Of a stretch of 64,000 nt of DNA, positions 33,628-46,140 are shown in pieces. Origin of the DNA: Agapanthus africanus (lineage: Eukaryota; Streptophyta; Magnoliopsida; Asparagales; Amaryllidaceae); assembly GCA_030015575.1 (NCBI GenBank), contig CM057342.1:620587348-620651347 (forward strand), in the 5' to 3' direction. Numbering within the stretch: the stretch's first letter is position 1; each line of letters starts with the position of its first letter. A program made the translations under genes and the position numbers. The notes under the pieces are model-generated. The model was not told where the DNA came from, ran no database searches, and worked only from the letters and a program-made list of their open reading frames with translations.

Positions 33628-35779
33628 AAAAATTTTAGGGCGCTAAACAAACCCTAACCAAGATCTTAACTAGAGAATTAGGGTTAACTTTGCATGTAAA
33701 CAACTTTACATCTAAGAGAAAAGGATTACAACCTTTGCAGTCCGTTCCTTCACTTCATTAGCTCCATGTTGAGGTCTCTTCGCTGCGATCAACATGAACT
33801 CCGACTCTCGAGTGGCTCCATGAAGTAAATGAGACACCTTGCTTGTAGTCTTCATGATCTAAGATGATCTACCTTGAAGAATCTCCAACCCAAGGTTACA
33901 CTTCACTAATAAAGTAATTAGAGAAGTGAACACCCTAATCTAAGTGGCTAGAATAGATGAGGATGATGAAGTAGGAATTTAGCTCTCTTTTAATTTCAAT
34001 TTCTCACACTAATTCATCACATGCAAAAAGCTAGCAAGCTTTTTAAAGGAGAAAGAAGAAGAAAGCTTTTGTGATGAATAATGAAATTATTGTTGTGCTT
34101 ACAATTGCAACCATGAGTTAAGAATGAAGGGCTTTACTCATGTAGAGAATAAACCATAGGTAAAGGGTTTGGGTTGGGTTAACAAATATCTACACAAAAT
34201 ATCAAGCTAAAGACAAAAGAAAGCTTCATGAAGCTTCATGAAAAAGCTAACCCAAAAGCTAACCCAAATCCAAACCCTAACTTGTTTAAACTCCACAAAA
34301 CATGTTGCATTTGTAACCCTAACTTGTTACAATATTATATATCACATATATATAATATTTTTTTGTAACAAAAGAAAATAATACAATTAACATATATCTC
34401 ATATATATCAATGTATTATCCGGTGAGAAAATGAATCAATAAAGCGAGCTTATAATAGTTAACGTAATGTAATATATCACATATATAATTATACATTAAA
34501 TTATCGAATCAACACTTGATCCGACAATCCGTCTATATTACATATAACCGACTAATATAACATGTACCGATTTATCGAATCAACACTTGATCCGATGACC
34601 CGGCTATATCACATATACCCAGCCGATATCATTTATCGCAAGAATAGAATACGGTATCTCATATCGTAATATTCTCGGTACCGCACATATCACATATGTG
34701 CTCCTACTCCATTTTGCCTGAGCTAGGAAACCTCTGTGTAGGACTCTCAAGAATCGTCAATACGCCGGCAGTAGGTGATGATCATATCAAACACCCACAA
34801 GCTGCAAGCGGTCAGCCAAACGTAACAGCCACCCAGGTATTGATCGATCAAAAGATCAACAAGCAAGCATGTACATTATACTGTGAATCCAATCAGTAAC
34901 ACTACCGTACAGTCCGGTCTCTTTGTCTGATATGTTGTATATCTAGTCTAGGGGTGGTAAACGTCAGACCCCAGTAACTGATAAGTCGTGTCGATGTGAG
35001 GCTCATAACAGGTCGAGAAACTACTGATAACACTTACCAGTAGCACTCCATATCATCAATAGCCAGGGACTTCCAGTTATAGCCAATCGAACATAGCACA
35101 ACATCAACTCCCTATACCGGGAGAGACGAAACCCCTCCTATCGCTCATTGCCTCCATATGATTCGGGACTGTACACAAAAGCCACCATTTTGCACGCCCT
35201 CTTGGACGTGGTAAGGTGAAAATCAAAGCACAGTGGGAATCACACAAGACTCTATGACGATCTCGGGTCTACAGACTAACCCGTACTAGTGTCACCGGAG
35301 AACTGCTATCTGACGATAGGTATAATACCATCTAGGAGTTCTCAGTGAGTCCGTTCAGTGTACCCAGTCTCCACTGAGCACCCGTACACCATCTTTGTTG
35401 TCAAACACCGATGGATATGGGATCATCCATCGCCCATCATATGGGTCAAGATGCGTATACGCTAGTCTACTCTGGTGTGTCGATGCCCTGTCTCGATACA
35501 CCCTCGACTAGGAACAGTTATAGGATGTACTCGTTGACTACCCTGGCCCCACTAGTATGTTCTCATCATAGTCCCAGTAGTCAAGTACATATCCTAAAGG
35601 TTTTATCAATATGTGAGAGCAAGACAGTAAACTAATACAAGTCAACATGTTAAGACAGTGAAACCAAATAGCATACTATCATGTCGAGCAAGAAAGTCCT
35701 CTCTATATATATCCAAGCATCCACTATAATATACATCATATGTACAACAATGGCCTCTAGGGCATATATATAACTAACA
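33628..35779 (-). repeat. Ang-3 3' LTR, remainder
   Basis: Continues the LTR begun at 22929 and ends ...TAACTAACA. Contains two tandem blocks with 'ttatcgaatcaacacttgat' near 34501 and 34574, decayed forms of the shared LTR palindrome. Confidence 0.9.
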
Positions 35780-35790
35780 ATCTCCCACTT
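35780..35790 (-). other. Ang-3 polypurine tract
   Basis: The minus strand reads AAGTGGGAGAT before the LTR start TGTTAG. Confidence 0.88.
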
Positions 35791-35793
35791 GCA

Positions 35794-38700
35794 CTAAGGC
35801 CAGCTGTTGTAGTATCCCATACCCAACATCCCGAAGAGTCTCTCAAATTGTATCTGGGGTATAGCCTTCGTGAGTGGATCCGCAGTATTGTCCTTCGTAT
35901 CAACTCTCCTGACCTCGATCTCCAGGCGATCAACTATCTCCCGGATCAGGTGATACCGCCTCAGAATATGTCTGGACTTCTGATGGGACCTGGGTTCCTT
36001 GGCCAAAGCCACAGCTCCATTGTTATCACAATATAAAGGTATTGGATGCTCAATGGATGGAAGCACTCCAAGTTCAGTGATGAACTTCTTCATCCAGACA
36101 GCCTCTTTGGCAGCATCGATGGCAGCGATGTATTCAGCCTCCATCGTCGAGTCTGCAACGGTTTCCTGTTTGGAACTCTTCCAACACACCGCTCCTCTAT
36201 TGAGGGTAAAGAAAAATCCCGAGTGCGACTTAGAGTCGTCCTTATCACTTTGGAAGCTCGAATCGGTAAAGGACTCTACCTGGAGTTCTCCGTTACTATA
36301 CACCAAAAACATCTCCTTAGTTATTCTCAAGTACTTGAGAATGTTCTTCATAGCTATCCAGTGACTTTCTCTAGGATCTGCTTGATACCTACTCACTACA
36401 CTTAGTGAGTATGCAACATCGGATCTGGTACGTAGCATCGTGTACATGATAGAGCCTACTGCCGAAGCATAGGGTATCCCTTGCATGTGAGCTCTCTCCA
36501 AATCAGTCTTGGGAGACATCACTTTGGAGAGAGTGAGTCCAGAGATCGTGGGTTGGTTCCCACACTTGGATTCATCCATACTAAACCTCTTTAGTATGGT
36601 GTCAATGTACCTGGATTGGGACAATCCCAGTATCCATTTAGATCTATCTCTATAGATCTTAATTCCTAGTATGCAGGAGGCATCACCTAGATCTTTCATT
36701 GAGAATCTTTTTGATAAGAAGAGCTTGACCGAGTGCAGCATAGGAACATCATTTCCTATCAAGAGTATGTCATCCACGTACAATACAGGGAAGACAACCT
36801 TACTCTCTGCAACCTTCTTGTATATACAAGGTTCATCTATGTTTTTGATGAAGTCAAACTATTTGACTACAACATCAAAGCAGATGTTCCAACTCCGCGA
36901 TGCCTGCTTTAACCCCTAGATGGATTTAAGCAGCTTGTACACCTTTCCGCTGCTCCCACTGTCTACGAAGCCCTCTGGCTGAGTCATGTACACGCACTCT
37001 TCTAAATCACCATTTAGAAAGGCGGTCTTAACATCCATCTGCCAGATTTCGTAGTCATGGTATGCAGCAATGGCAAGTAGGATCCGGATGGACTTAAGCA
37101 TAGCCACTGGAGAAAAGGTTTCGTCATAATCCATACCTAGTCATTGACGAAAACCCTTTGCAACAAGTCTAGCTTTGAAAGACTCAACTTTTCCATCTAC
37201 ACCAAGTTTCTTCTTAAAGATCCATTTGCTCCCAATGGGTTTTACCCCTTCAGGAGCAACTTCCAAAGTCCATACTTTTTTGGTGTACATGGGTTCCATC
37301 TCAGATCGCATTGCATCCAGCCACTTCATAGAGTCTCCACTCGTGATAGCCTGCTCGAATCTAGTTGGGTCATCATCTTCCATGATGCAATCCTCGCTCC
37401 CACCATCAAAGAGAAAACCGTAGTATCTCTCAGGTGGATGAGAAACCCTACTAGATCGGCGGAGAGGCTGGGGTTCGTTGGGAACTACTGAATCCTCTGG
37501 TTCCACTAAATCTTCAGTTGTAGTTTGTGTTGCTGGAACTTCTTCCAGTTCTACCTCATTGCCACTATCTTGTTTCATGAGAAAACCCTTTTCTAAGAAG
37601 GTGGCATGTCGAGAAACAAACACTTTTTGTTCCTCGGAGTGGTAGAAGATATACCCTTGCGAATGCTTAGGATATCCAATAAACTTGCACACAACTGACC
37701 TTGCCTCGAGCTTGTCAAGATTTTGTGTTTTCACATATGCCGGACAACCCTATATCTTAATGTAATTTAGATGTGGTCTCTTTCCTTTCCATATCTCATA
37801 TGGAGTGGTTGGCACAGATTTGGTGGGAACCCTATTCAATAGGTCTATGGTTGTCTCAAGCGCATACCCCAAGAAGGAAACAGGCAACTCAGCATTGCTC
37901 ATCATAGAGCGCACCATATCTAATAGGGTGCGATTCCTCCGCTCCGCTACACCGTTGTGCTGTGGCGTATAAGGAGGAGTAAGCTGAGAGAGAATCCCAT
38001 TCTCTTTTAGATAGTCCAGGAACTCATTGCTCAAGTATTCTCCTCCTCGATCAGATCGAAAGATCTTAATACTTTTGCCCGTTTGGTTCTCTACTTCGTG
38101 CTTATATTCTCTGAATTTCTCAAAAGCTTCATACTTGTGTTTCATCAGGAACACATGTCTGTATCTTGAGAGATCGTCAGTGAATGTAATGAAGTAGGAA
38201 GAACCGTTCCTGGCATGTTTAGACATGGGACCACATACATCACTATGTATCATTTCCAAGAGTTCTGTAACTCTTTCTCCGTGTCCACTAAACGGAGTTT
38301 TGGTCATCTTGCCTTTGAGACATGACTGGAAAGTATCATAAGATGAAAATTCGAACGGATTCAAATATCCATCCTTATGTAACTTAGCTAGCCGTGTCGC
38401 ATTGATGTGACCAAGTCTACAATGCCACAAGAAGGATTCGTTCATTTCTGAACTTTTCCTCTTTTGTGTGTTTTGTATATTAAGTACTGTAGTTTGGTTG
38501 AGAACGTATATGCCATTATTTAACGATCCTGTTCCAATCAACTTTTGATCTTAGAATATGTTCATAACATTATCCTGTACTACAAAATTATACCCTTCTT
38601 TGCTTCATAAAGAAACTGATATAAGATTGCATATCAGGGTCGGAATGTAATAACATTCGTTCAGAACCAATGTATTACCATTTGGTAACACAAGGTGATA

Positions 38701-39066
38701 TTCGCCAACTGCCTTGGCTGCAACATCTGCACCATTCCCTACTCTTACGGAATGATCATCCATTCCCAGTTCTCTACCTTTACGTAGCCCACGTAACATA
38801 TTACATATGTGGGATCCCGATCCGGTATCTAATACCCAGGACGTAGAGTGAACTGAGAAATAGTTCTCGATAACTAACACACCCGAAGAAGATGCATCAG
38901 CATACTTGTTCTTTGTTTGGGCGGCGTGAGAATCCAGATATTCTCCTATTTATTGCTCAGTCTTATAACACTTATAAGAAAGAACGGGACCAACGTTTTC
39001 CTGTTCAGTATAATAAACGGGTTCAGTCAATACATCTATATTATTATCTTGATTAAGGCCTGGCAT
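35794..39066 (-). pseudogene. Ang-3 Pol polyprotein without Gag, seven in-frame stops
   Basis: A single frame of 3273 bp, the same length as Ang-2. It starts at ATG 39064-39066 with a peptide related to that of Ang-2 (shared residues QDNN, DVLTEP, YTEQENVG), then protease (DTGSGSHICN), integrase (HCRLGH, HSD, RSD and AERRN motifs), reverse transcriptase (MDVKTAF, YVDD) and RNase H. Stops at 38950-38952, 38605-38607, 38551-38553, 37750-37752, 37141-37143, 36916-36918 and 36859-36861; no frameshift. There is no capsid domain and no CCHC knuckle between the start and the protease. With the LTRs and target duplication complete, the missing gag was already absent when the element inserted. Confidence 0.9.
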
Positions 39067-39511
39067 AGTCGCTACCTGGAGAGAGAGAGAAGAAAACACT
39101 TTAGTGTATGCTCTTGCAAGATTAGATTGGTTATTATCTTATCTAATCAGGATGGCTCCCACTGTTTTCATCAAATCTTCCTTCAAACCCTAAAAGGTAA
39201 GACTAGCCGGGATTAATTACACCTTACAAGTTCGCCAATCTTTCAGCCAGGCCAGTGTTGGTACTTTGAGGGAGGTTCCCCGTGCTTTCGCATGGACCTA
39301 ATTAAAATAAACCTCGTTTTCCCAGAGGCATAACCCTGTTAACAGCTTTCTAGTCATCTACTTGATCGGCTAATTGTCCGGTGTAAAATTCTCCTAGGAG
39401 TAACTCTTACTCGCAGTGGGTATCGGGATCCAACTATCTCATAGGAGGTATGCAATCTCATTGCAAATTTCAATACTTGAAATTCCCGATAATTCTTTTA
39501 CGCCTAGCGTG

Positions 39512-39720
39512 CTATGACCTTGACGCATGCAAAAAAACCCATAGTCCGCTAGTCAAGTTTAACCCGTACATTTCGTAATTGAATTAAACCCATCCGTACG
39601 ACCCTTGACGCATGCCAAAAAATGCCGTACGAATACCCTAATCCAATCGCATCTCATGCTATAGATAAGTAGTAATCAGCTACCGTACACTACGCCTTGA
39701 CGCATGCTAAACTACCGTAG
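39512..39720 (-). repeat. Triple-hairpin array of Ang-3 leader
   Basis: Outer arms CTATG/CATAG (39512-39516 and 39540-39544), CGTACG/CGTACG (39595-39600 and 39626-39631), CTACG/CGTAG (39690-39694 and 39716-39720). All three enclose CTTGACGCATGC followed by an A-rich run. Confidence 0.7.
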
Positions 39721-41484
39721 CACGAATACTAATTATTACTTATCTGAAATGACGGAGGGCTACGCAGGTTTTTTAGAAAACCTATTGCGTAATGAACTTG
39801 ATATCGTTGTAGAAACAAGTGATTTTGAAAAGGAGTATTTTTTAGGCTTTTCTAGTTTCGCTAAAGAGGTCACTCCCGGTGATGGGATCTCGGCTCTTTC
39901 CTTATCGAATAAGGTGCAGGGTATATCATATATACCACTATGCAAAGCAAGAACTATAGAAGCAATCAAAAACTAAACCGCGAGTTTGTAGCATCTCCCA
40001 GTTTTGCTAAAGAGGTCACTCCCGATAAAGGGATCTCGGCTCTTTCCTCATCGAATAAGGTGCAGGGTATATCATATATATACCACTATGCAAAGCAAAA
40101 ACTGTAGCTACCCTTTTTGAAATTTGATTCTACAACATCTTTTTAGGTTTCTTTTCTTTTATTAATCTCATTAATAAATCTCATCATTTATGCTTCCTAA
40201 GCATCACAGAAGAAATGAAAGCAGTAATATTTATATATCATATATATATATATAGTATAAGCATTCGCCTCAGGCAGTAATATGATCTCATCACAGAACA
40301 TTGCAGTAGAAGATAACATATGAAATATTGGATATACTAGGACGTCCGTGTTTTATATCGAGCCTGTATAAAACACGGATTCCACGGTCGTGATGAATAG
40401 CCAAACCCACATCCCTAGACCCCTACGAGAGCGGCAAGCAACACTGCCAATTCTAGGGTTAAGAGACCCGGTCTCAACTCCTCGAGATGGCCTCCCACTG
40501 GACCCTAGAACCCGGTTACCTGTGCTCCCCTCCTCGGGTCTATCCTAATGCGGAAAAGTAAATAATATACAATGGTGACATCATCCCCAACCCGGAAGTG
40601 CCCCAATAAAAGAATATTACATACGATGAATTTTACATGAATGAAAATAAAAACCCTCATATCACATAAAACCCCCGGCTATTCAGAACACGACGATCTA
40701 ATATAACATATCACAGCAACACATAATATCTCATATCATCAACATAAGCAACCATGCATATCCCGATTTTTGTTGATATATAGCAACGAAGCCGGCAATA
40801 CCCCACATGCTACACTTACGGTCGCAGAAAAGAAAGTGAAAAACTACAACATTTGGAATCCACAATCACTTTGGACATCTTAAATCCGAAATATCACATA
40901 CTTCGCATTTCATGCCTAACTATATGAATTCCACATATTTTATCACATTCCAGATAAATAGATAATGTTAAACTTTTCGATCGAATAAACAAACACCCAA
41001 GATTTTCCAAATAGCTCAACACTTGAGCGGAGTTCAAAAAGTCCCAGAACATGTCACAGACACTATGAACCAGCTGTAAAAGGGTCAAACCAACGCCTCA
41101 CATGTGGCAACGCTAAACTACCACAAACCATATGGTTCAGTGGTGGTTTTGACGGTCACATAATCGAGTTAAGGTTACGTTCTTCTAGAGGGTCCACAGA
41201 TTCGCTTGCATGATTTTCTGAGAGTTTTAAACTCAGGAAAAATTCAACACTTGAAATTTTTCCGACAGGGGAAAAGGTGAGTTATTGATATCCGTTCGAA
41301 CCTTTTAACACGTTCTAAATTACCCGGAAAAACTTAAATGAAGTTAAACTTTCCGATCGAATCAACGAGTTCCTAATATTTCCCAGAAAGCTCAACACTT
41401 GAGTAGAATTAAAAATTCCCAGGAGCATGAAAAAGTACCCAAGAATAAACCCTTGAAGTATTAGCCCCCAACTCCCAAAGTTGG

Positions 41485-41529
41485 CCGCGGAACCGCCGCC
41501 AAACGCATGGTTTGGCCGCGGTTCCGCGG
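41485..41529 (-). other. GC-rich hairpin near the Ang-3 primer site
   Basis: Arms 41485-41504 and 41510-41529 (20 nt, one mismatch), loop gcatg, outer CCGCGG at both ends, about 190-230 nt from the primer site. Confidence 0.75.
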
Positions 41530-41717
41530 TCTCTTGAGTGGGATATGGCTTCGTACTTCACAATAATCCTTAGAATTCACTGCATCATTTTCTGAGTAGT
41601 TTTAATATGAAAAATTTTAACTTTTGAAAAAATTTCCAGCAAGGGGTCAATACTCGGTGTTTTGGGGTTCGATCGGACTTCTAATTTCGTCTGGAAGGCC
41701 CCTTATACTCTAGCTTG

Positions 41718-41729
41718 GCTCTGATACCA
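41718..41729 (-). other. Ang-3 primer binding site (tRNA-iMet)
   Basis: The minus strand reads TGGTATCAGAGC, one base from the 5' LTR. Confidence 0.92.
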
Positions 41730-41730
41730 C

Positions 41731-42815
41731 TGTAGGGTCAGCATAACACCTTGTGAAGGTTTTGACAAGAACCAATCATGCTACTTAAAAATTTTTGGTG
41801 TGCTAAACAAACCCTAACCAAGATCTTAACTAGAGAATTAGGGTTAACTTTGCATGTAAACAACTTTACATCTAAGAGAAAGGGATTACAACCTTTGCAG
41901 TCCGTTCCTTCGTTTCATAAGCTCCGTGTTGAGGTCCCTTCGCTGCGATCAACATGAACTCCGACTCTCGAGTGGCTCCATGAAGTAACTGAGACACCTT
42001 GCTTGTAGTCTTCATGATCTAAGATGATCTACCTTGAAGAATCTCCAACCCAAGCTTACACTTCACTAATGAAGTAATTAGAGAAGTGAACACCCTAATC
42101 TAAGTGGCTAGAATAGATGAAGATGATGAAGTTGGAGTTTAGCTCTCTTTTATTTTCAATTTCTCACACTAATTCATCATATGCAAAAAGCTAGCAAGCT
42201 TTTTCAAGGAGGAAGAAGAAGAAGAAGAAGAAAGCTTTTGTGATGAATAATGAAATTATTGTTGTGGTTACAACTGCAACCATGAGTTAAGAATGAAGGG
42301 CTTAACTCATATAGATAATAAACCATAGGTAAAGGGTTTGGGTTGGGTTAACAAATATCTACATAAAATATCAAGCTAAAGACAAAAGAAAGCTTCATGA
42401 AACTTCATGAAAAAGCTAACCCAAATCCAAACCCTAACTTGTTTAAACTCCACAAAACATGTTGCATTTGTAACCCTAACTTGTTACAATATTATATATA
42501 ACATATATATAATATTTTTTTGTAACAAAAGAAAATAATACAATTAACATATATCGCATATATATCAATGTATTATCCGGTGAGAAAATGAATCAATAAA
42601 GCGAGCTTATATTAGTTAACGTAATGTAATATATCACATATATAATTATACATTAAATTATCGAATCAACACTTGATCCGACAATCCGGCTATATTACAT
42701 ATAACCGACTAATATAACATGTACCGATTTATCGAATCAACACTTGATCCGATGACCCGGCTATATCACATATACCCGGCCGATATCATATATCACGAGA
42801 ATAGAATACAGTATC
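41731..42815 (-). repeat. Ang-3 5' LTR, first part
   Basis: Starts TGTAGGGTCAGCAT and is interrupted by Ang-5. The last five bases, gtatc, are the left Ang-5 target duplication. Confidence 0.9.
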
Positions 42816-45007
42816 TGTAGGGTTCCTAGTCACACTTGTGAAGGTTCATAAAGCATCAAACATGCCCGAATAAAATTTTACATGTGCCGAACAACCCAAA
42901 AACGGGATCTTTGCTAGATAATTAGGGTTTAGCATGCAAGATAACATCTTTAAAGCTAAGTGTGAGGGATTACAACCTTTGTTGTCCACTCCTTCGCTTC
43001 ACAAGCTCCGAGTAGAAGTTCCTTAGCCGCAATCCACGATCTCCCGGACTTAAGAGAGGCTCCACGACTCGAACGATCCATGCTAGCTTGAAGTGTTCCG
43101 CTTCTCCGATAATCTACGTCGAAGTTGCTATAACCCAAGCTTTCTCACTCCAAAGAGATGAACACCCTAATCTAATGGGCTAGATTAGATGAGGATGATG
43201 GAGTAGTATTTATGCTTTCTTTTTAATTCACTTTCTCATAAGAAATCATCACAAAAGAATTAACTAGTAAGCTTTTTCTTTTTGAACTCAAGAGAGAAGA
43301 AGATGATAATGAAAAAGATAATCCTTTTGTGATGAATAGAAGATAAATGTATATGATTGATTATAGAACCATGGTCAAGGATGATAGGATAAAACTTGTA
43401 GAGAATAAACTAGAGTTAGGGTTTGGTTAGGTTAAGGATAAGTATCAACCATAATATCTTAACCAAGACAAAATAGAATCCTTCTAGAATGAACTTGAAA
43501 GAGCTAACCCTAATCAAACCCTAATCCCTTTTTATCATCCTTAAACATGTTTTATAATAAATCATATCATGTCACAATAATATATATCACATATATATTA
43601 TATATTTGCAACAAAAGAAAACAATACAATTAACATATATCGCATATATATCAATGTATTAATCCGGTAAGAAAATGAAATAATAAAGCGAGCCAATATT
43701 AGATAATGTAATACAATATATCATATATATCATTATACATTAAATCATCAAATCAACACTTGATCTAACGATCCGGCTATATCGAATATAACCGACTAAT
43801 ATATCATGTACCGATTCATCGAATCAACACTTGATCCGATGTCCCGATTCATATCTAAATATCGTGAGAATATAATACGGTATCTCATATCGCATTATCC
43901 TCGGTCCTGCACATATCACATATGTACCTTTACTCCGTTTTGCCTGAGCCAAGAAACCTCTGTATAGGACTCTAAAGAATCGTCAATACGCCGGTAGCAG
44001 GTGATGATCATATCAAACACCCACAAGCTGCAAGCGGTCAGCTAAACGTAACAGCCACCCAGGTATTGAGCGATCAGAAGATCAACAAGCTAGCCTGTCC
44101 GTTCTCCTGTGAATCCAATCAGTAACACTCCCGTACAGTCCGGTCTGTTCGTCTGATATGTCGCATATCAAGTCTAGGGGTGGTATACGTCAGACCCCAG
44201 TAACCGATAAGTCGTGTCGATGTGAGGCTCATAACAGGTCGAGAAACTACTGGTAACACTTACCAGTATATCTCTATATCAGCCCTGGCCAGGGACTTCC
44301 AGTTATAGCCAATCGAACACTGCACAACATCAACTCCCTATACCGGGAGAGACGAATCCCCTCCTATCGCTTATTGCCTCCATGTGATTCGGGACTGTAC
44401 CCAAAAGCCACCGTTTTGCATGCCCTCTTGGACGTGGTAAGGTGGAAATCAAAGCACAATGGGAATCACACAAGACTCTATGACGATCTCGGGTCTACAG
44501 ACTACCCTGTACCAGTGTCACCGGAGAACTGCCATCTGACGTGTGGTATATCACCAGCTGGGAGTTCTCGGCGAGTCCGTCCAGTGTACCCAATCTCCAC
44601 TGAGCACCCGTACACCATCCTTGATGTCAAACACCGATGGATATGGGATCATCCATCGCCCATCATATGGGTCAAGATGCGTATACGCTAGTCTACTCTG
44701 GTGTATCGATGCCCTGTCTCGATATACCCTCGACTAGGAACAGTTATAGGATGTACTCATCGACTACTATGGCCCCACTAGTATGATCTCATCATAATCC
44801 CAGTAGTCGAGTACAGATCCTAAGGGCTTTATCAACATGTGAGAGTAAGATAGTAAACCAATACAAGTCAACATGTTAAGATAAAGTGAAACCAAATAGC
44901 ATACTATCATGACGAGCAAGAAAGTCCTCTCTGTATATATACAAGCATCCATCATAATATACATCATATGTACAATAATGGCCTCTAGGGCATATACATA
45001 ACTAACA
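42816..45007 (-). mobile_element. Ang-5: solo Angela LTR
   Basis: 2192 bp, TGTAGGGTTCC...TAACTAACA, flanked by gtatc at 42811-42815 and 45008-45012. There is no internal sequence, so it is a solo LTR left by recombination between two LTRs. It belongs to the Ang-3/Ang-6 LTR family and sits in the same orientation inside the Ang-3 5' LTR. Confidence 0.92.
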
Positions 45008-45012
45008 GTATC

Positions 45013-46135
45013 TCATATCGTAATATTCTCGGTCCCGCACATATCACATATGTGCTCCTACTCTGTTTTGCCTAAGCTAGGAAACCTCTGTGTAGGACTC
45101 TCAAGAATCATCAATACGCCGGCAGTGGGTGATGATCATATCAAACACCCACAAGCTGCAAGCGGTCAACCAAACGTAACAGCCACCCAGGTATTGAGCG
45201 ATCAAAAGAACAACAAGCAAGCCTGTACATTCTCCTGTGAATCCAATCAGTAACACTACCGTACAGTCCGGTCTCTTCGTCTGATATGTTGCATATCTAG
45301 TCTAGGGGTGGTAAACGTCAGACCCCAGTAACCGATAAGTCGTGTCGATGTGAGGCTCATAACAGGTCGAGAAACTACTGATAACACTTACCAGTAGCAC
45401 TCCATATCAGCCCTGGCCAGGGACTTCCAGTTATAGCCAATCGAACACAGCACAACATCAACTTCCTATACCGGGAGAGACGAAACCCCTCCTATCGCTC
45501 ATTGCCTCCATGTAATTTAGGACTATACCCAAAAGCCACCATTTTGCAGGCCCTCTTGGACGTGGTAAGGTGGAAATCAAAGCACAGTGGGAATCACACA
45601 AGACTCTATGACGATCTCGGGTCTACAGACTAACCTGTACCAGTGTCACCGAAGAACTGCTATCTGACGATAGGTATAATACCTTCTAAGAGTTCTCGAC
45701 GAGTCCGTTTAGTATACCCAGTCTCCACTGAGCACTCGTACACCATCTTTGATGTCAAACACCGATGGATATGGGATCATCCATCGCCCATCATATGGGT
45801 CAAGATGCGTATGCGCTAGTCTACTCTGGTGTATCGATGCCCTGTCTCGATACACCCTCGACTAGGAACAGTTATAGGATGTACTCGTTGACTACCCTGG
45901 CCCCACTAGTATGATCTCATCATAGTCCCATTAGTCAAGTACATATCCTAAGGGCTTTATCAACATGTGAGAGCAAGACAGTAAACTAATACAAGTCAAC
46001 ATGTTAAGACAAAGTGAAACCAAATAGCATACTATCATGTCGAGCAAGAAAGTCCTCTCTATATATATCCAAGCATCCACTATAATATACATCATATGTA
46101 CAACAATGGCCTCTAGGGCATATATATAACTAACA
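45013..46135 (-). repeat. Ang-3 5' LTR, remainder
   Basis: Resumes the LTR after Ang-5 and ends ...TAACTAACA, followed by the target duplication actcg (46136-46140). Confidence 0.9.
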
Positions 46136-46140
46136 ACTCG

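Larger units (their letters stand above)
39067..41717 (-). other. Ang-3 untranslated leader (non-coding)
   Basis: No credible gene. On the minus strand the end before the ATG is pyrimidine-rich and ends in ccag. Contains the triple-hairpin array (39512-39720), twin TCGA-loop blocks (about 39858-39910 and 40006-40070), and the GC-rich hairpin (41485-41529). Confidence 0.75.
22929..46135 (-). mobile_element. Ang-3: gag-less Angela-type element carrying two nested insertions
   Basis: Full-length minus-strand element with target duplication actcg at 22924-22928 and 46136-46140. Left (3') LTR 22929-22985 plus 33628-35779, pol 35794-39066, leader 39067-41717, right (5') LTR 41731-42815 plus 45013-46135. 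With nested DNA removed the LTRs are about 2209 and 2208 bp. Over the first roughly 390 bp I count about 18 differences between them (about 95% identity), so it is much older than Ang-4. Confidence 0.92.

Noticed and set aside
34250..34325. Telomere-like aaaccctaac motifs
   Set aside because: Isolated single copies scattered in LTRs, not tandem arrays; common in AT-rich plant DNA.
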